Part shown: piece by piece, positions 9,172-16,609 of the stretch | How positions within the stretch are numbered: position 1 is the stretch's first letter | How the letters are laid out: every line of letters begins with the position of its first letter | NCBI GenBank assembly: GCA_025356335.1 | Contig: JANXUF010000145.1 | Location: forward strand, 1 to 64,000 | Source of the DNA: Actinomycetes bacterium | GTDB lineage: Bacteria; Actinomycetota; Acidimicrobiia; Acidimicrobiales; Ilumatobacteraceae | DNA: 64,000 nucleotides | Direction: 5' to 3' | Made by a program: the position numbers and the translations under genes | The notes under the pieces: generated by a model | Told to the model about the DNA's origin: nothing | Database searches by the model: none | The model's input: the letters and a program-made list of their open reading frames with translations, nothing else

Positions 9172-9298
9172 CGCGAGACCTCCATCAGATCATTCGCTGC
9201 GACGAGTACCAGCGGATGACGGCATGAGCAATGGGATGTGAGCGGCGTCGGAGAATGCGGTGTCGGCAACTGGCGTGTCGGCAGGAGAGAAGCGGCCA

Positions 9299-10084
9299 TC
9301 ACAGTGGTCCTGAGATTCCGCCGTCTTTGCGGACTCGCCAGAAGTGGATGGCCATGAAGATGACGATGACGAACGGCAACATCAGAACGTGCAGCACGTA
9401 CCAGCGCAGCAACGTGTCCCCACCGATCTCGACACCCCCGAGCAGCACGAACCGGACCTGTGTACCGAGCACCGGGGTGTAGCCCATCATGTTCGTTCCG
9501 ACGGTGACGGCCCACAGCGCCAACTGGTCCCATGGAAGCAGATAGCCGGTGAACGACAGCAGCAGGGTGAGCATCAGCAGCACGACCCCGATGACCCAGT
9601 TGAATTCACGAGGCGGTTTGTAGGCACCGTGATAGAAGACGCGTGCCATGTGCAGGAACACGCTGAGGACCATCAGGTGCGCACCCCATCGGTGCATGTT
9701 TCGCACAAGTAATCCGAACGTCACCGATGTCTGAAGATTGGAGATGTCCTGCCAGGCGTTGGCAACCGTCGGGCGGTAGAAGAACATCAAGAAGATGCCC
9801 GTCACCGTGAGCAGGATGAAGAGGAAGAAGCTCAGACCGCCGAGGCACAGCGTGTAACTGACCTTGACGGCGTGGCGCTTCACCTTGACAGGGTGCAGGT
9901 GGTACAGCACCGAGTTCATGATCACGTAGCTGCGGTTACGCGGGCTGTCCGTATAGCCCTTGCGGAAAATGGAACCGGGACGGAAGATCGAGTTCCATGC
10001 CTGGCTGCCCTTCATGTTGCCGGTCAGCCTGTTGGCACGGTCCTTGGCGGTCAGCCGTGGTTTTTCGTCGATGGTCTTGGCCAC
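9299..10084 (-). CDS. qcrB: Cytochrome b6-type subunit
   Basis: Membrane cytochrome with four TM helices that binds two b hemes. Heme ligands are His131/His145 in helix B (13 residues between) and His232/His247 in helix D (14 residues between). The extra residue in helix D is a b6f and Firmicutes feature. Cys80 ([11 protein letters not shown]) aligns with the Cys that holds the covalent high-spin heme of cytochrome b6, so a third heme is likely. YRPTVANAW and [17 protein letters not shown] are typical. 261 aa including a hydrophilic N-terminus of about 55 residues. It lies 11 nt after the ferredoxin gene. Confidence 0.95.
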   Translation of the reverse strand: MAKTIDEKPRLTAKDRANRLTGNMKGSQAWNSIFRPGSIFRKGYTDSPRNRSYVIMNSVLYHLHPVKVKRHAVKVSYTLCLGGLSFFLFILLTVTGIFLMFFYRPTVANAWQDISNLQTSVTFGLLVRNMHRWGAHLMVLSVFLHMARVFYHGAYKPPREFNWVIGVVLLMLTLLLSFTGYLLPWDQLALWAVTVGTNMMGYTPVLGTQVRFVLLGGVEIGGDTLLRWYVLHVLMLPFVIVIFMAIHFWRVRKDGGISGPL

Positions 10085-10095
10085 TTCGGGGTCTC

Positions 10096-10509
10096 CTAGA
10101 GTCGCATGCCGTATGCGTAGCCGTGGCTATTGGTGCGCTGGTGTGCGTCGCCGTTGGCTGACGGCGCACCAACTTTGCCGAGGACGATGACGCCCGTCGG
10201 ACAACGGTCGACGCACAACGCGCAGCGGGTGCACACGTCGTCGTCGATGATGAAGATCACATTGTCGCTCGGATCGACACCCGGCTGATCGACGCCGGAT
10301 GCTTCGGTCACCGAACTCGGCGAGACCATGTGAATACATTTCCACGGACAGATGTCGACGCATCCCTCACACATGATGCATTCGGTCTGGTCGATGTGGA
10401 TGAACTGCTTCGGTTTGACCGCCCGTGACAGGTAGTCGACGTCGACTTCGACGAGTTGGTACTCGGTCGACCAGTCAGGAAATGGTGGATTGGCATCAGT
10501 CCGTGCCAT
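10096..10509 (-). CDS. 2[4Fe-4S] ferredoxin in the bc-complex operon
   Basis: A 137-aa soluble ferredoxin-like protein. The first cluster motif is Cys44-x2-Cys47-x2-Cys50-x3-Cys54 with an additional Cys58; the second is Cys93-x2-Cys96-x2-Cys99-x3-Cys103 followed by PTG. About 38 residues separate the motifs, more than in small clostridial ferredoxins and closer to NuoI-like domains. The start ATG at 10509 ([10 protein letters not shown]) is 8 nt after the stop of the upstream gene; the open frame runs further upstream only as a shadow of that gene. The position just before cytochrome b6 suggests it feeds or takes electrons at the stromal/cytoplasmic side of the complex, which is inference. 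Confidence 0.9.
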   Translation of the reverse strand: MARTDANPPFPDWSTEYQLVEVDVDYLSRAVKPKQFIHIDQTECIMCEGCVDICPWKCIHMVSPSSVTEASGVDQPGVDPSDNVIFIIDDDVCTRCALCVDRCPTGVIVLGKVGAPSANGDAHQRTNSHGYAYGMRL

Positions 10510-10517
10510 GAGTGTCC

Positions 10518-11030
10518 TCAGCCCTTCTTCACGAGCGGGCGCCCGAAGGTCGAGGTAGCAACGGCGGTCGTGGTCGTCTTGCCACGCTTTTGCCACCAGG
10601 TGAACATGTAGACCTGCATGCTCAGGAAGAACACGTAGATCCCGCCGACGATCGCGTCGCCGACTTGGAGATAGTTGATGTCGAACGGGAAGAACCCGCA
10701 GTTCTGGCCGCCGGTCGATGTCGCCTGGCAGTTGGCATGGCTGCGCAGCAGGCCGGCAGGACCGTAGACGATCTTGTCGGCACGCCAACCGAGACCGTTC
10801 TGCACATGTACGAGCCACTGGTGGGGAACGACGCCGTAGGCGAGGAACAGGACGAGGAACACGTATACCGCGCCGGCCATAGCCTGGCCCCATGACAGCG
10901 GCTCGCCCGGCTTGTGCCGCTTGCCGTAGAGCACGCCGAGATACATCAGACCCAGCGTGGCGATCAGTGCCGTGAGGAACGCCATATTGGCGCCGGGCCA
11001 CGTTCTGATGTCCCAATCGAATGCGAGCAC
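10518..11030 (-). CDS. Three-TM membrane protein, first gene of the respiratory directon, unknown
   Basis: A 170-aa protein I do not recognise. TM helices lie at about 15-36, 48-69 and 122-146, with a loop between the second and third that holds PHQWLVHVQNGLGWRADK and two Cys (HANCQATS, QNCGFF) that could form a disulfide outside. Start is GTG at 11030, with AAAGG 8 nt upstream. It is 8 nt from the ferredoxin gene and heads the operon. The histidines in PHQWLVH are the only candidate heme or metal ligands. A membrane partner for the ferredoxin is a reasonable guess from position alone. Confidence 0.8.
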   Translation of the reverse strand: MLAFDWDIRTWPGANMAFLTALIATLGLMYLGVLYGKRHKPGEPLSWGQAMAGAVYVFLVLFLAYGVVPHQWLVHVQNGLGWRADKIVYGPAGLLRSHANCQATSTGGQNCGFFPFDINYLQVGDAIVGGIYVFFLSMQVYMFTWWQKRGKTTTTAVATSTFGRPLVKKG

Positions 11031-11041
11031 TCCGTTCGCCT

Positions 11042-11101
11042 TTCTGTGTCGATGTCCGTGTCGATGTTTGTGTCGCTGTTTGCGTCGAGTTGTGTTTCGA
11101 T
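11042..11101. repeat. Imperfect 12-bp tandem repeat in operon leader
   Basis: About five copies of a 12-bp unit close to GTCCGTGTCGAT or GTTTGTGTCGCT run back to back, ending 12 bases upstream of the first gene of the minus-strand directon. If transcription starts near 11207, the repeat lies in the untranslated leader. Confidence 0.6.
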
Positions 11102-11196
11102 GGCGGCGACATCTCGGCGTGATGTCGATGCTGTCGGCCGTTACCGGTCTGTCGCTCTGTCGGTTACCTGGGTCGAAACGGTCGAGTCCAGGGAAT

Positions 11197-11214
11197 TCGT
11201 GAAGCCGATCACGA
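11197..11214. promoter_or_regulatory. Rex-operator-like inverted repeat
   Basis: TCGTGA-N6-TCACGA, a perfect 6-6-6 palindrome with the geometry of the Rex operator (TTGTGA-N6-TCACAA) and one altered base per arm. It directly abuts a minus-strand TAGCCT at 11214-11219 and would cover the start of transcription of the bc-complex/nuo directon. Rex control of nuo is known in Streptomyces. Whether this variant is bound is untested. Confidence 0.45.
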
Positions 11215-11219
11215 GGCTA
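11214..11219 (-). promoter_or_regulatory. Candidate -10 of the respiratory directon
   Basis: TAGCCT on the minus strand, the same hexamer as at the rex promoter, adjoining the Rex-like palindrome. It would give a leader of about 175 nt. Confidence 0.35.
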
Positions 11220-11403
11220 GTACCACGCCCGGTAGGTCTCACCAATCCGTTTTGATTTGTTCCCGTCGCAGTGACGGTTCGGGACGTTGCGCCCGTCGCT
11301 CAGGGATACCAGACTTCGGCTGCGAATCAACGCTGCAGTCATGTGCCAACTGTCGCCTGCCGCGCTCATTCGATCAAATTCCCGCGAAGGGTGCTCTGGC
11401 CTC

Positions 11404-11409
11404 TAGATT
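11404..11409 (+). promoter_or_regulatory. Leaderless -10 for cytochrome c
   Basis: TAGATT ends 8 nt before the GTG at 11418, and no Shine-Dalgarno is present, so a leaderless transcript is likely. Confidence 0.5.
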
Positions 11410-11417
11410 GTTCGACC

Positions 11418-12239
11418 GTGACAGAGATCCCAGAGCATCTGCTCAAGCGATCCAAGGCCGCCAAGGCAAAAGCGGATGGCGCCGAGGGTGAACCCGCCTC
11501 GTCGGTACCCGCGACGACGACTGCCGCTGCGACACCTGTAGCCAAGCCAGCAGCGGTCCCGGCGAAGGCCAAGGCGGTCATTGCCGCGAAGCCCGTCAAG
11601 CAGGATCCCCCCTACGTCGTGGCCGCGAAGACCCGCAAGAAGATGCCGTTCTGGGCAGTCGGCGCGCTCAGCATGCTGCCGCTGTGGGGCTTTCTGTACG
11701 TCCGCGGCATGCAGCCGGACATCAAAAAGGACACCAGTCCGATGGGTGTCGGCAACGGCCTGTATTCCTCGGCCGCGTGTGCCGGCTGCCACGCTGCTGA
11801 CGGCTCCGGTGGCACCGGCCGTGCGTTGTACAACGGCGAGGTGCTGTTGACCTTCCCGAAGATCGAGGACCAACTGAACTTCGTCTACACCGGCAGCAGC
11901 GCGTACAGCCTTGCGGGACTCACGACCTACGGGGACCCGAATCGTGCGGGCGGCGCACATGCGTCGAGTGGCTACAACGGCGCAGCGATGCCGGCACAGA
12001 GTCAACTGACAGGCGGCTCGCTCACCGACGCGCAGATCCTCGCGGTCGTGTGTGACGAGCGATACAACCTCGGCGGAGCGATGGCCAAAGTCACGGCCGG
12101 CGACGCCACCTGGACGAAGGAATACAACGCGTGGTGCGCTCCGACAGCGCAGAACTACCTCGATCTCGAGACCGGCACCAAGACCTTTGCGACGCTCACG
12201 GGCGTCGGGACCAAGCCACGGGCCACCGCCACCGGCTGA
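11418..12239 (+). CDS. Membrane-anchored monoheme cytochrome c
   Basis: A 273-aa protein with a long cytoplasmic Ala/Lys/Pro-rich N-terminus (1-75), one TM at about 78-97 and an outer cytochrome domain with CAGCH at 121-125. Its N-terminus (TEIPEHLLKRSKAAKAK) is nearly the same as that of the subunit IV-like protein encoded at 8386-9171. I place the start at the GTG at 11418, where that motif begins, with a TAGATT hexamer 8 nt upstream; the open frame extends 49 codons further without support. It probably shuttles electrons from the bc complex to an oxidase or forms part of the supercomplex; it diverges from that operon. A candidate Met ligand is in GAAMPAQSQL. Confidence 0.85.
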   Translation: MTEIPEHLLKRSKAAKAKADGAEGEPASSVPATTTAAATPVAKPAAVPAKAKAVIAAKPVKQDPPYVVAAKTRKKMPFWAVGALSMLPLWGFLYVRGMQPDIKKDTSPMGVGNGLYSSAACAGCHAADGSGGTGRALYNGEVLLTFPKIEDQLNFVYTGSSAYSLAGLTTYGDPNRAGGAHASSGYNGAAMPAQSQLTGGSLTDAQILAVVCDERYNLGGAMAKVTAGDATWTKEYNAWCAPTAQNYLDLETGTKTFATLTGVGTKPRATATG

Positions 12240-12261
12240 CCCGTCCCCCTCCCAGGAAACC

Positions 12262-12323
12262 GAGTCCACTGGCGCACCTCCGGTGGTGCAAAACGGTCCA
12301 CAGAACGTTGCGCCTGCCCGGTG
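12262..12323. repeat. Intergenic repeat family 3, copy 1
   Basis: Shares blocks with 33260-33324: GAGTCCACTGG(C/T)GCA, CCGG(T/C)GGTGC and CGGTCCACAGA(A)CGTT in the same order, around a palindromic centre (CACCTCCGGTG here). It lies between cytochrome c and the menJ-like gene. Confidence 0.6.
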
Positions 12324-12405
12324 TCATGCTCGGCCGTGACGCCGAACACGTCGGACTTGCCGAGATGCGTGGCCGATTTTTCTTGGAAGCGGCCACACTG
12401 CAAAT

Positions 12406-13656
12406 GTGACTGATCGCAACGTCGAAGTCCTCGTTATCGGTGGCGGACCGGCAGGCGCTTCCGCTGCCTATTGGCTTGCCAAGCACGGCCATGAAGTTGC
12501 CGTTGTCGAACGCAAGATATTCCCACGTGAGAAGGCGTGCGGAGATGGGCTGACGCCGCGAGCGGTCCACCAGCTGCACGAGATGGGCCTCGCTCATGAA
12601 CTCGAGCAGTACCACCGCTATTCGGGCCTGCGGGCAACGGCTCATGGCAAGGCATTGGAACTCGAATGGCCGGCCCACCCGATCTACCCATCGCACGGCC
12701 ATGTCGTTCGACGTCGCGACCTCGACTGGGCCGTCGCCCGAAACGCCGAGTCGGCCGGGGCAACGATCCTGCAGGGCTACGAGGCGCTCGCACCGGTCGT
12801 CGACCGTGGCTTCGTGCGCGGCGCCGTCGTGCAGCACAAGGGTGAGCCGACGACGGAAAAGATCACCGCCAACTACGTCGTCGTCGCCGATGGCGCCAAC
12901 TCACGTTTCGGTCGGGCGCTCGGCACGTTCCGCACGCGCGAGTGGCCCTACGGCACCGCCATCCGCACGTACTGGGAATCACCGCGTCACGCAGAACCGT
13001 GGATCGAGTCGGCGCTGGACGTCAAGGACCGCAACGGCAACCCGCTCCCCGGCTACGGCTGGATTTTTCCCGTCGGAGACGGCACCGTCAACATCGGCGT
13101 CGGCCTGCTGTCGACGTTCAGGGACTTCAAGTCGGTCAACACCTCCCACCTGCTGACGGAATACGCCCACCAGGTCCGAGAGCGTTGGGAGATCGATCCC
13201 GACAACCCGACGTGTCGCGCCACCAGCGGGCGCATTCCGATGGGCGGCTCCGTCGGCCCGAAGACCGGCCCGACCTACCTCGTGATCGGCGACGCAGCCG
13301 GCAGCGTCAACCCGTTCAACGGTGAAGGTATCGACTACGCCTACGAGACAGCCCGCATGGCGGCCGACGTGATCCACGAGGCGATCGCCACCAACGACCC
13401 CGCAGCACTCCAGCAGTACTCGAAGATCATCGATGACGAGTACGGCCAATATTTCAAGGTCGCCAGGCTGTTCGCCAGAGTGATCGGTCGCCCGCTGCTG
13501 ATGCGTGAACTGACCCGTGCCGGCATGCAGAGTCGCACGCTGATGGAATGGGTCCTGCGGATCATGGCCAACCTGCTGCGCCCCGACGAACTCGGCCCGG
13601 CCGAGATCGCCTACAAGATGGCAGCCACCATCGTCCGCCTCGCCCCCAACGCGTAG
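12406..13656 (+). CDS. menJ: Geranylgeranyl reductase family FAD protein, probable menaquinone reductase
   Basis: A 416-aa FAD-dependent oxidoreductase that probably reduces an isoprenyl double bond of menaquinone, like mycobacterial MenJ. Seen: the N-terminal Rossmann motif VIGGGPAGASAAYWLA, the family block PREKACGDGLTPRAV at about 40-54, the internal LPGYGWIFPVGDGTVNIGVG, and the second FAD motif GDAAGSVNPFNGEGIDYA near 290. Start is GTG at 12406; an overlapping ATG at 12404 runs straight into TGA. Its place next to quinol-oxidising complexes fits a quinone-modifying role. A phytoene/archaeal lipid type substrate cannot be excluded from sequence alone. Confidence 0.82.
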   Translation: MTDRNVEVLVIGGGPAGASAAYWLAKHGHEVAVVERKIFPREKACGDGLTPRAVHQLHEMGLAHELEQYHRYSGLRATAHGKALELEWPAHPIYPSHGHVVRRRDLDWAVARNAESAGATILQGYEALAPVVDRGFVRGAVVQHKGEPTTEKITANYVVVADGANSRFGRALGTFRTREWPYGTAIRTYWESPRHAEPWIESALDVKDRNGNPLPGYGWIFPVGDGTVNIGVGLLSTFRDFKSVNTSHLLTEYAHQVRERWEIDPDNPTCRATSGRIPMGGSVGPKTGPTYLVIGDAAGSVNPFNGEGIDYAYETARMAADVIHEAIATNDPAALQQYSKIIDDEYGQYFKVARLFARVIGRPLLMRELTRAGMQSRTLMEWVLRIMANLLRPDELGPAEIAYKMAATIVRLAPNA

Positions 13657-13755
13657 CAGGATGCTGAAATACACCAGTCGGCTCGGCTGAGCGCGTCGAT
13701 GACCTGGGCATTTGCGGCGATGTGCGCCTGCCGAGGTACCAGTTTCAGCATCCTG
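13657..13755. repeat. 13-bp perfect inverted repeat
   Basis: CAGGATGCTGAAA at 13657-13669 returns as its exact reverse complement at 13743-13755, 73 bases later, directly behind the menJ-like stop codon. The spacing is too long for a standard terminator. Confidence 0.6.
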
Positions 13756-13977
13756 TCACCAGGGTGCTGAAGGATTTGAGCAGTCGCTCAACACTGTGTT
13801 CGCCGACGCGGGTTTTCGGCCACACCGTCACGGAACGGGGTGGCAAGTGTCCGACGAAGACCTGCTATTTTTCGGTGCTGGTTGATGTATTTCGGTGGAA
13901 ACGCTGTGCTCCTTCAAACAGATGCATTTGCTGACCTCGACGCCGCAGCCCCCGCAAGGCAACCTCACCATCTGGGT

Positions 13978-14051
13978 TCCGAGTGTCGTCGCCCCATCCG
14001 AGTGCCCTGACACCCGTGGTCGTCGCCACCGCACTCGGGTGCGGCCGGCAC
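13978..14051. repeat. Intergenic palindromic repeat family 1, copy A
   Basis: Closely matches copy B (41680-41770) over about 75 bases: CCGAGTGTCGTCG, CCGAGTG, GACACCCG, CGTCGCCAC, CACTCGGGTGC and GCCGGCAC occur in the same order. ATCCGAGTGC pairs imperfectly with GCACTCGGGT to give a hairpin. Lies just behind the ABC permease, between convergent genes. Confidence 0.65.
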
Positions 14052-14065
14052 AGCCAGGTATTCAC

Positions 14066-15724
14066 TCAGCTGACGGCTTTGTTGCTCAGTTCGCTGAGGA
14101 GTTCGGGGCCTTTGTGGCGGATACTGCGGCCCCCGAGCGAGGTGCCGACGAACCAGACCGACAGCGCCCATGCTGCACCGACCACGGGTACGGCGAAGAC
14201 CCACGACCGCTCGCGCCATGCCAGCGTCGGCAGGATGATCGGAGCGGCGAGGATGCCGACGACGATCAGCGAGCAGAAGACGTACACGCCGACGATGCAG
14301 CCTTTGCCGGTCGATGCGTTGCGCCATGCAAAGGCGTTGTCGCCGTCTCGCTGCGGAATCGGCACTCGCGGAGACACACAGGCACCGAGGCCGACAGCGA
14401 TCAGTGCAACGGACGGCGCCAGCATGACGACCGCGATCACGCTCGGCCAATTGCCTTTCCACACGCCCAGCACGACGGCGGCGACGATGGTCGGAACCGC
14501 CAACTGCGGGAGATAGCCGAGCGAGCGTGCCCGCAGCATCGTGCGATCCGGACCGCCGACGACGACTTCGAGCCACAGTGAAGGGCTGTCGAAGCCGATG
14601 ATGTTCATCGCCGGACCGACGCCGAAAACGGTGGCGATCAACGCCATGAAGGGCAACGCAGAACCGTGGAGGCGCACCGCTTGGAAGACGGTCAGCGCCG
14701 TCCCCATCACCGTGAATATCAACAGTTGTGTGCGTCGCAGCGGCGACCGCCTGAGGTAGCGGACCTCCTTGGCCACGGCAGCACCGAAGGGCGACGCAGC
14801 ACTGCCGAGCGGTGCTCCCGTGCCACTCGGAGACCCGGAGGCGGCAATCCGTTCGGATTGCTCCATCATCCTCTGCGTCATCCGCCCCCAGAGCAGCAGC
14901 ATCGCCGAGGCGGCGACGAGACCGGCGATGCAGAAACCGATCGAAGGGCCCCAGCGTCCAGCCCCGGCATCGAGTACAGACCGCGCCAGCCACCCGGGCG
15001 GCAGCCACGAGAGCACGTCGACGATGCGCATCGAACGGTTCCGGTGGGCGACCTCGAGAATCGGCCCGATGGCCTGTGTAGCGAGCCACACCGTGACGGC
15101 AGCCAACGCCGAAGCAAGGACGGCGACGTCCCGGCCCTTGCGACTCCGTTGCGCCCGCGCCAGACCGGCTGCCACTGTCCTGGCGATTCCGAGTCCGAGC
15201 ACGAACAGCCCGACGGCGTCGGCGACGACGATCACGGCCCCGAAGTTGGCCGGCGCATATCCGATGACGACACCGATCAGCGCAATCCCGACGGCGCACA
15301 CCGCAGGGCTCGATGCCGCTCCCCCTGCCAGGACGGCCGTCAACTGCCGTGTCGTCAACGGCAGCAGTACCAATCGCGTCGGATCGACGGTCTCGTCCGT
15401 GCCGCCGGCAAGCAGCGGAGCAAACGTCCAACCGACCACGATCATCGTCATGACGACGACGATGAGGGCGCGCTGCGGTATCGGGTCGTATGTCCTGGCG
15501 AGCCCGAACGTCGCCAACCCGAACAATGCCGCCAGTGAGGCCGCCACCATCGTGAGCACGAACAACGTCTTGCCCTTGCGAGCCAGCGTGTTGCGGACCA
15601 ATCGCCAGCGCAGCCGGACGCCGAGGCCTGCGCACTCGGCCGTCGAGAGGTGGTGTGCGCCGACGTTCTCGACGTTCTCCTCGTTGCCGACGTTCTCCTC
15701 GTGCTGGAAGGGTGAACCGCTCAC
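14066..15724 (-). CDS. ABC-2 type transporter permease
   Basis: A 552-aa membrane protein with about 12 hydrophobic segments in two groups around a soluble middle part (near 300-360), typical of fused ABC-2 permeases. The start is taken as GTG at 15724, which overlaps the ATPase stop (GTGA); the open frame continues upstream only as a shadow of the ATPase. Residues 5-20 contain a short duplication (EENVGNEENVENVG) encoded by a local DNA repeat. It works with the ATPase encoded just upstream; the substrate is unknown. Confidence 0.85.
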   Translation of the reverse strand: MSGSPFQHEENVGNEENVENVGAHHLSTAECAGLGVRLRWRLVRNTLARKGKTLFVLTMVAASLAALFGLATFGLARTYDPIPQRALIVVVMTMIVVGWTFAPLLAGGTDETVDPTRLVLLPLTTRQLTAVLAGGAASSPAVCAVGIALIGVVIGYAPANFGAVIVVADAVGLFVLGLGIARTVAAGLARAQRSRKGRDVAVLASALAAVTVWLATQAIGPILEVAHRNRSMRIVDVLSWLPPGWLARSVLDAGAGRWGPSIGFCIAGLVAASAMLLLWGRMTQRMMEQSERIAASGSPSGTGAPLGSAASPFGAAVAKEVRYLRRSPLRRTQLLIFTVMGTALTVFQAVRLHGSALPFMALIATVFGVGPAMNIIGFDSPSLWLEVVVGGPDRTMLRARSLGYLPQLAVPTIVAAVVLGVWKGNWPSVIAVVMLAPSVALIAVGLGACVSPRVPIPQRDGDNAFAWRNASTGKGCIVGVYVFCSLIVVGILAAPIILPTLAWRERSWVFAVPVVGAAWALSVWFVGTSLGGRSIRHKGPELLSELSNKAVS

Positions 15725-16578
15725 TGCAACCAGTCGAGGTTCGCTCCGCTCGTCGGGGTCACGCCGACGGCATCGATGAACACGTCCTCGAGGCGACGCC
15801 CGCCGCGGACGGCGTTGATCTCGCCCGATCGCACAACCTGGCCGGCAGCGATGATGGCGACGTGGTCGCACAGCCGTTCGACGGTGTCCATCACATGGCT
15901 CGAAAAGACGACGGTGCCGCCGCGGGTGCGGAAGGTACGCAGTACTTCGGTGATCCCGCGGGCCGACACCGGATCGACGGATTCGAACGGCTCATCGAGG
16001 AACAACACGTGCGGAGCGTGCAACAGCGCTGCTGCGAGGGCGATCTTCTTGCGCATCCCTGTCGAGTAGTCGGCGACGAGCACGCCAGCGTCGGCGGTGA
16101 GTCCGAGGACGTCGAGGAGATCGCTGCGGCGACGGTCCACGACCTCACGGCTCATGCCGCGCATCAAGCCGAGATAGGTGAGGAACTCGGCACCGCTGAG
16201 ACGTTCGAACAGCCGCAGATCATCCGGCAGCACGCCGATCACTTCTTTTGCCGCCCGCGGGTCCGGCCACACGCTGACACCGGCGATCGTCGATGATCCG
16301 GCGTCCGGCCGCAACAGACCGACGATCATTCTGATGGTCGTCGTCTTGCCAGCACCGTTCGGTCCGACGAGACCGAAGAACGATCCGCGGGGCACGGACA
16401 AGGTGATACCGGCGACAGCGACCTTCTCGCCGAATCGCTTCCACAGACCGTTCGCCTCGACTGCGGAAGCCGTCGGTGGCACCGGCGATGACACCACACC
16501 TGGCCCGATGTGTGGCACCGGCGGCGGAAACAACGGTGGTGGAAACGTCTCGGCAGTCGACTGCCCCGGTGGCGTCAC
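15721..16578 (-). CDS. ABC transporter ATP-binding protein
   Basis: A 285-aa nucleotide-binding subunit. Walker A is GPNGAGKTT, the signature region is YSTGMRKKIALAAAL (the usual LSGGQ is replaced by YSTGM, as in many ABC-2 exporters), Walker B is HVLFLDEPFESVDP, and the switch His is in SSHVMDT. The start codon is uncertain: GTG at 16578, 32 nt behind hemL, is chosen because longer versions overlap hemL. About 40 Pro-rich residues precede the ABC domain. Co-directional with hemB-hemL, so export of a tetrapyrrole is possible but only suggested by position. Confidence 0.85.
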   Translation of the reverse strand: MTPPGQSTAETFPPPLFPPPVPHIGPGVVSSPVPPTASAVEANGLWKRFGEKVAVAGITLSVPRGSFFGLVGPNGAGKTTTIRMIVGLLRPDAGSSTIAGVSVWPDPRAAKEVIGVLPDDLRLFERLSGAEFLTYLGLMRGMSREVVDRRRSDLLDVLGLTADAGVLVADYSTGMRKKIALAAALLHAPHVLFLDEPFESVDPVSARGITEVLRTFRTRGGTVVFSSHVMDTVERLCDHVAIIAAGQVVRSGEINAVRGGRRLEDVFIDAVGVTPTSGANLDWLQ

Positions 16579-16609
16579 GAGGTGCGTTCTGCAAGCGTCA
16601 CGTGATGCG

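Larger units (their letters stand above)
11031..11417. other. Divergent regulatory region between the respiratory directon and cytochrome c gene
   Basis: 387 bases without a convincing gene. It holds a 12-bp imperfect tandem repeat (11042-11101) in the presumed leader of the minus-strand operon, a Rex-like inverted repeat (11197-11214) next to a minus-strand TAGCCT hexamer, and a TAGATT hexamer 8 nt before the plus-strand cytochrome c start. Open frames here are short and lack ribosome sites. Confidence 0.6.
13657..14065. other. 409-base gene-free region between convergent genes
   Basis: No credible CDS. It contains the 13-bp inverted repeat at 13657/13743, a related GGGTGCTGAAGG at about 13763, and the palindromic repeat copy at 13978-14051. 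Base composition is lower in G+C than the flanking genes in the 13840-13930 stretch. Confidence 0.6.

Noticed and set aside
9168-9299. A 43-codon ORF that exactly bridges cytochrome b6 (TGATG) and the subunit IV-like gene (ATGA)
   Set aside because: Stop-start overlaps at both ends are attractive, but third-position GC is clearly lower than in the neighbours, the composition (CSCRHP) is unlike a protein, and the next gene has its own GGAGG inside it. Probably spacer.
8386-10084. Cytochrome b broken by a frameshift
   Set aside because: The split falls at the natural b6/subunit IV boundary, each half has its own start, and helix features are b6f-like.
10096-11112. A 338-codon frame covering ferredoxin and the upstream gene
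   Set aside because: The upstream part is an out-of-frame shadow of the three-TM protein; Cys motifs begin only after the ATG at 10509.
12326-12409. A 27-codon ORF ending across the menJ-like start
   Set aside because: Its overlap (ATGTGA) suggests coupling, but there is no ribosome site or hexamer and no similarity; too weak to call.
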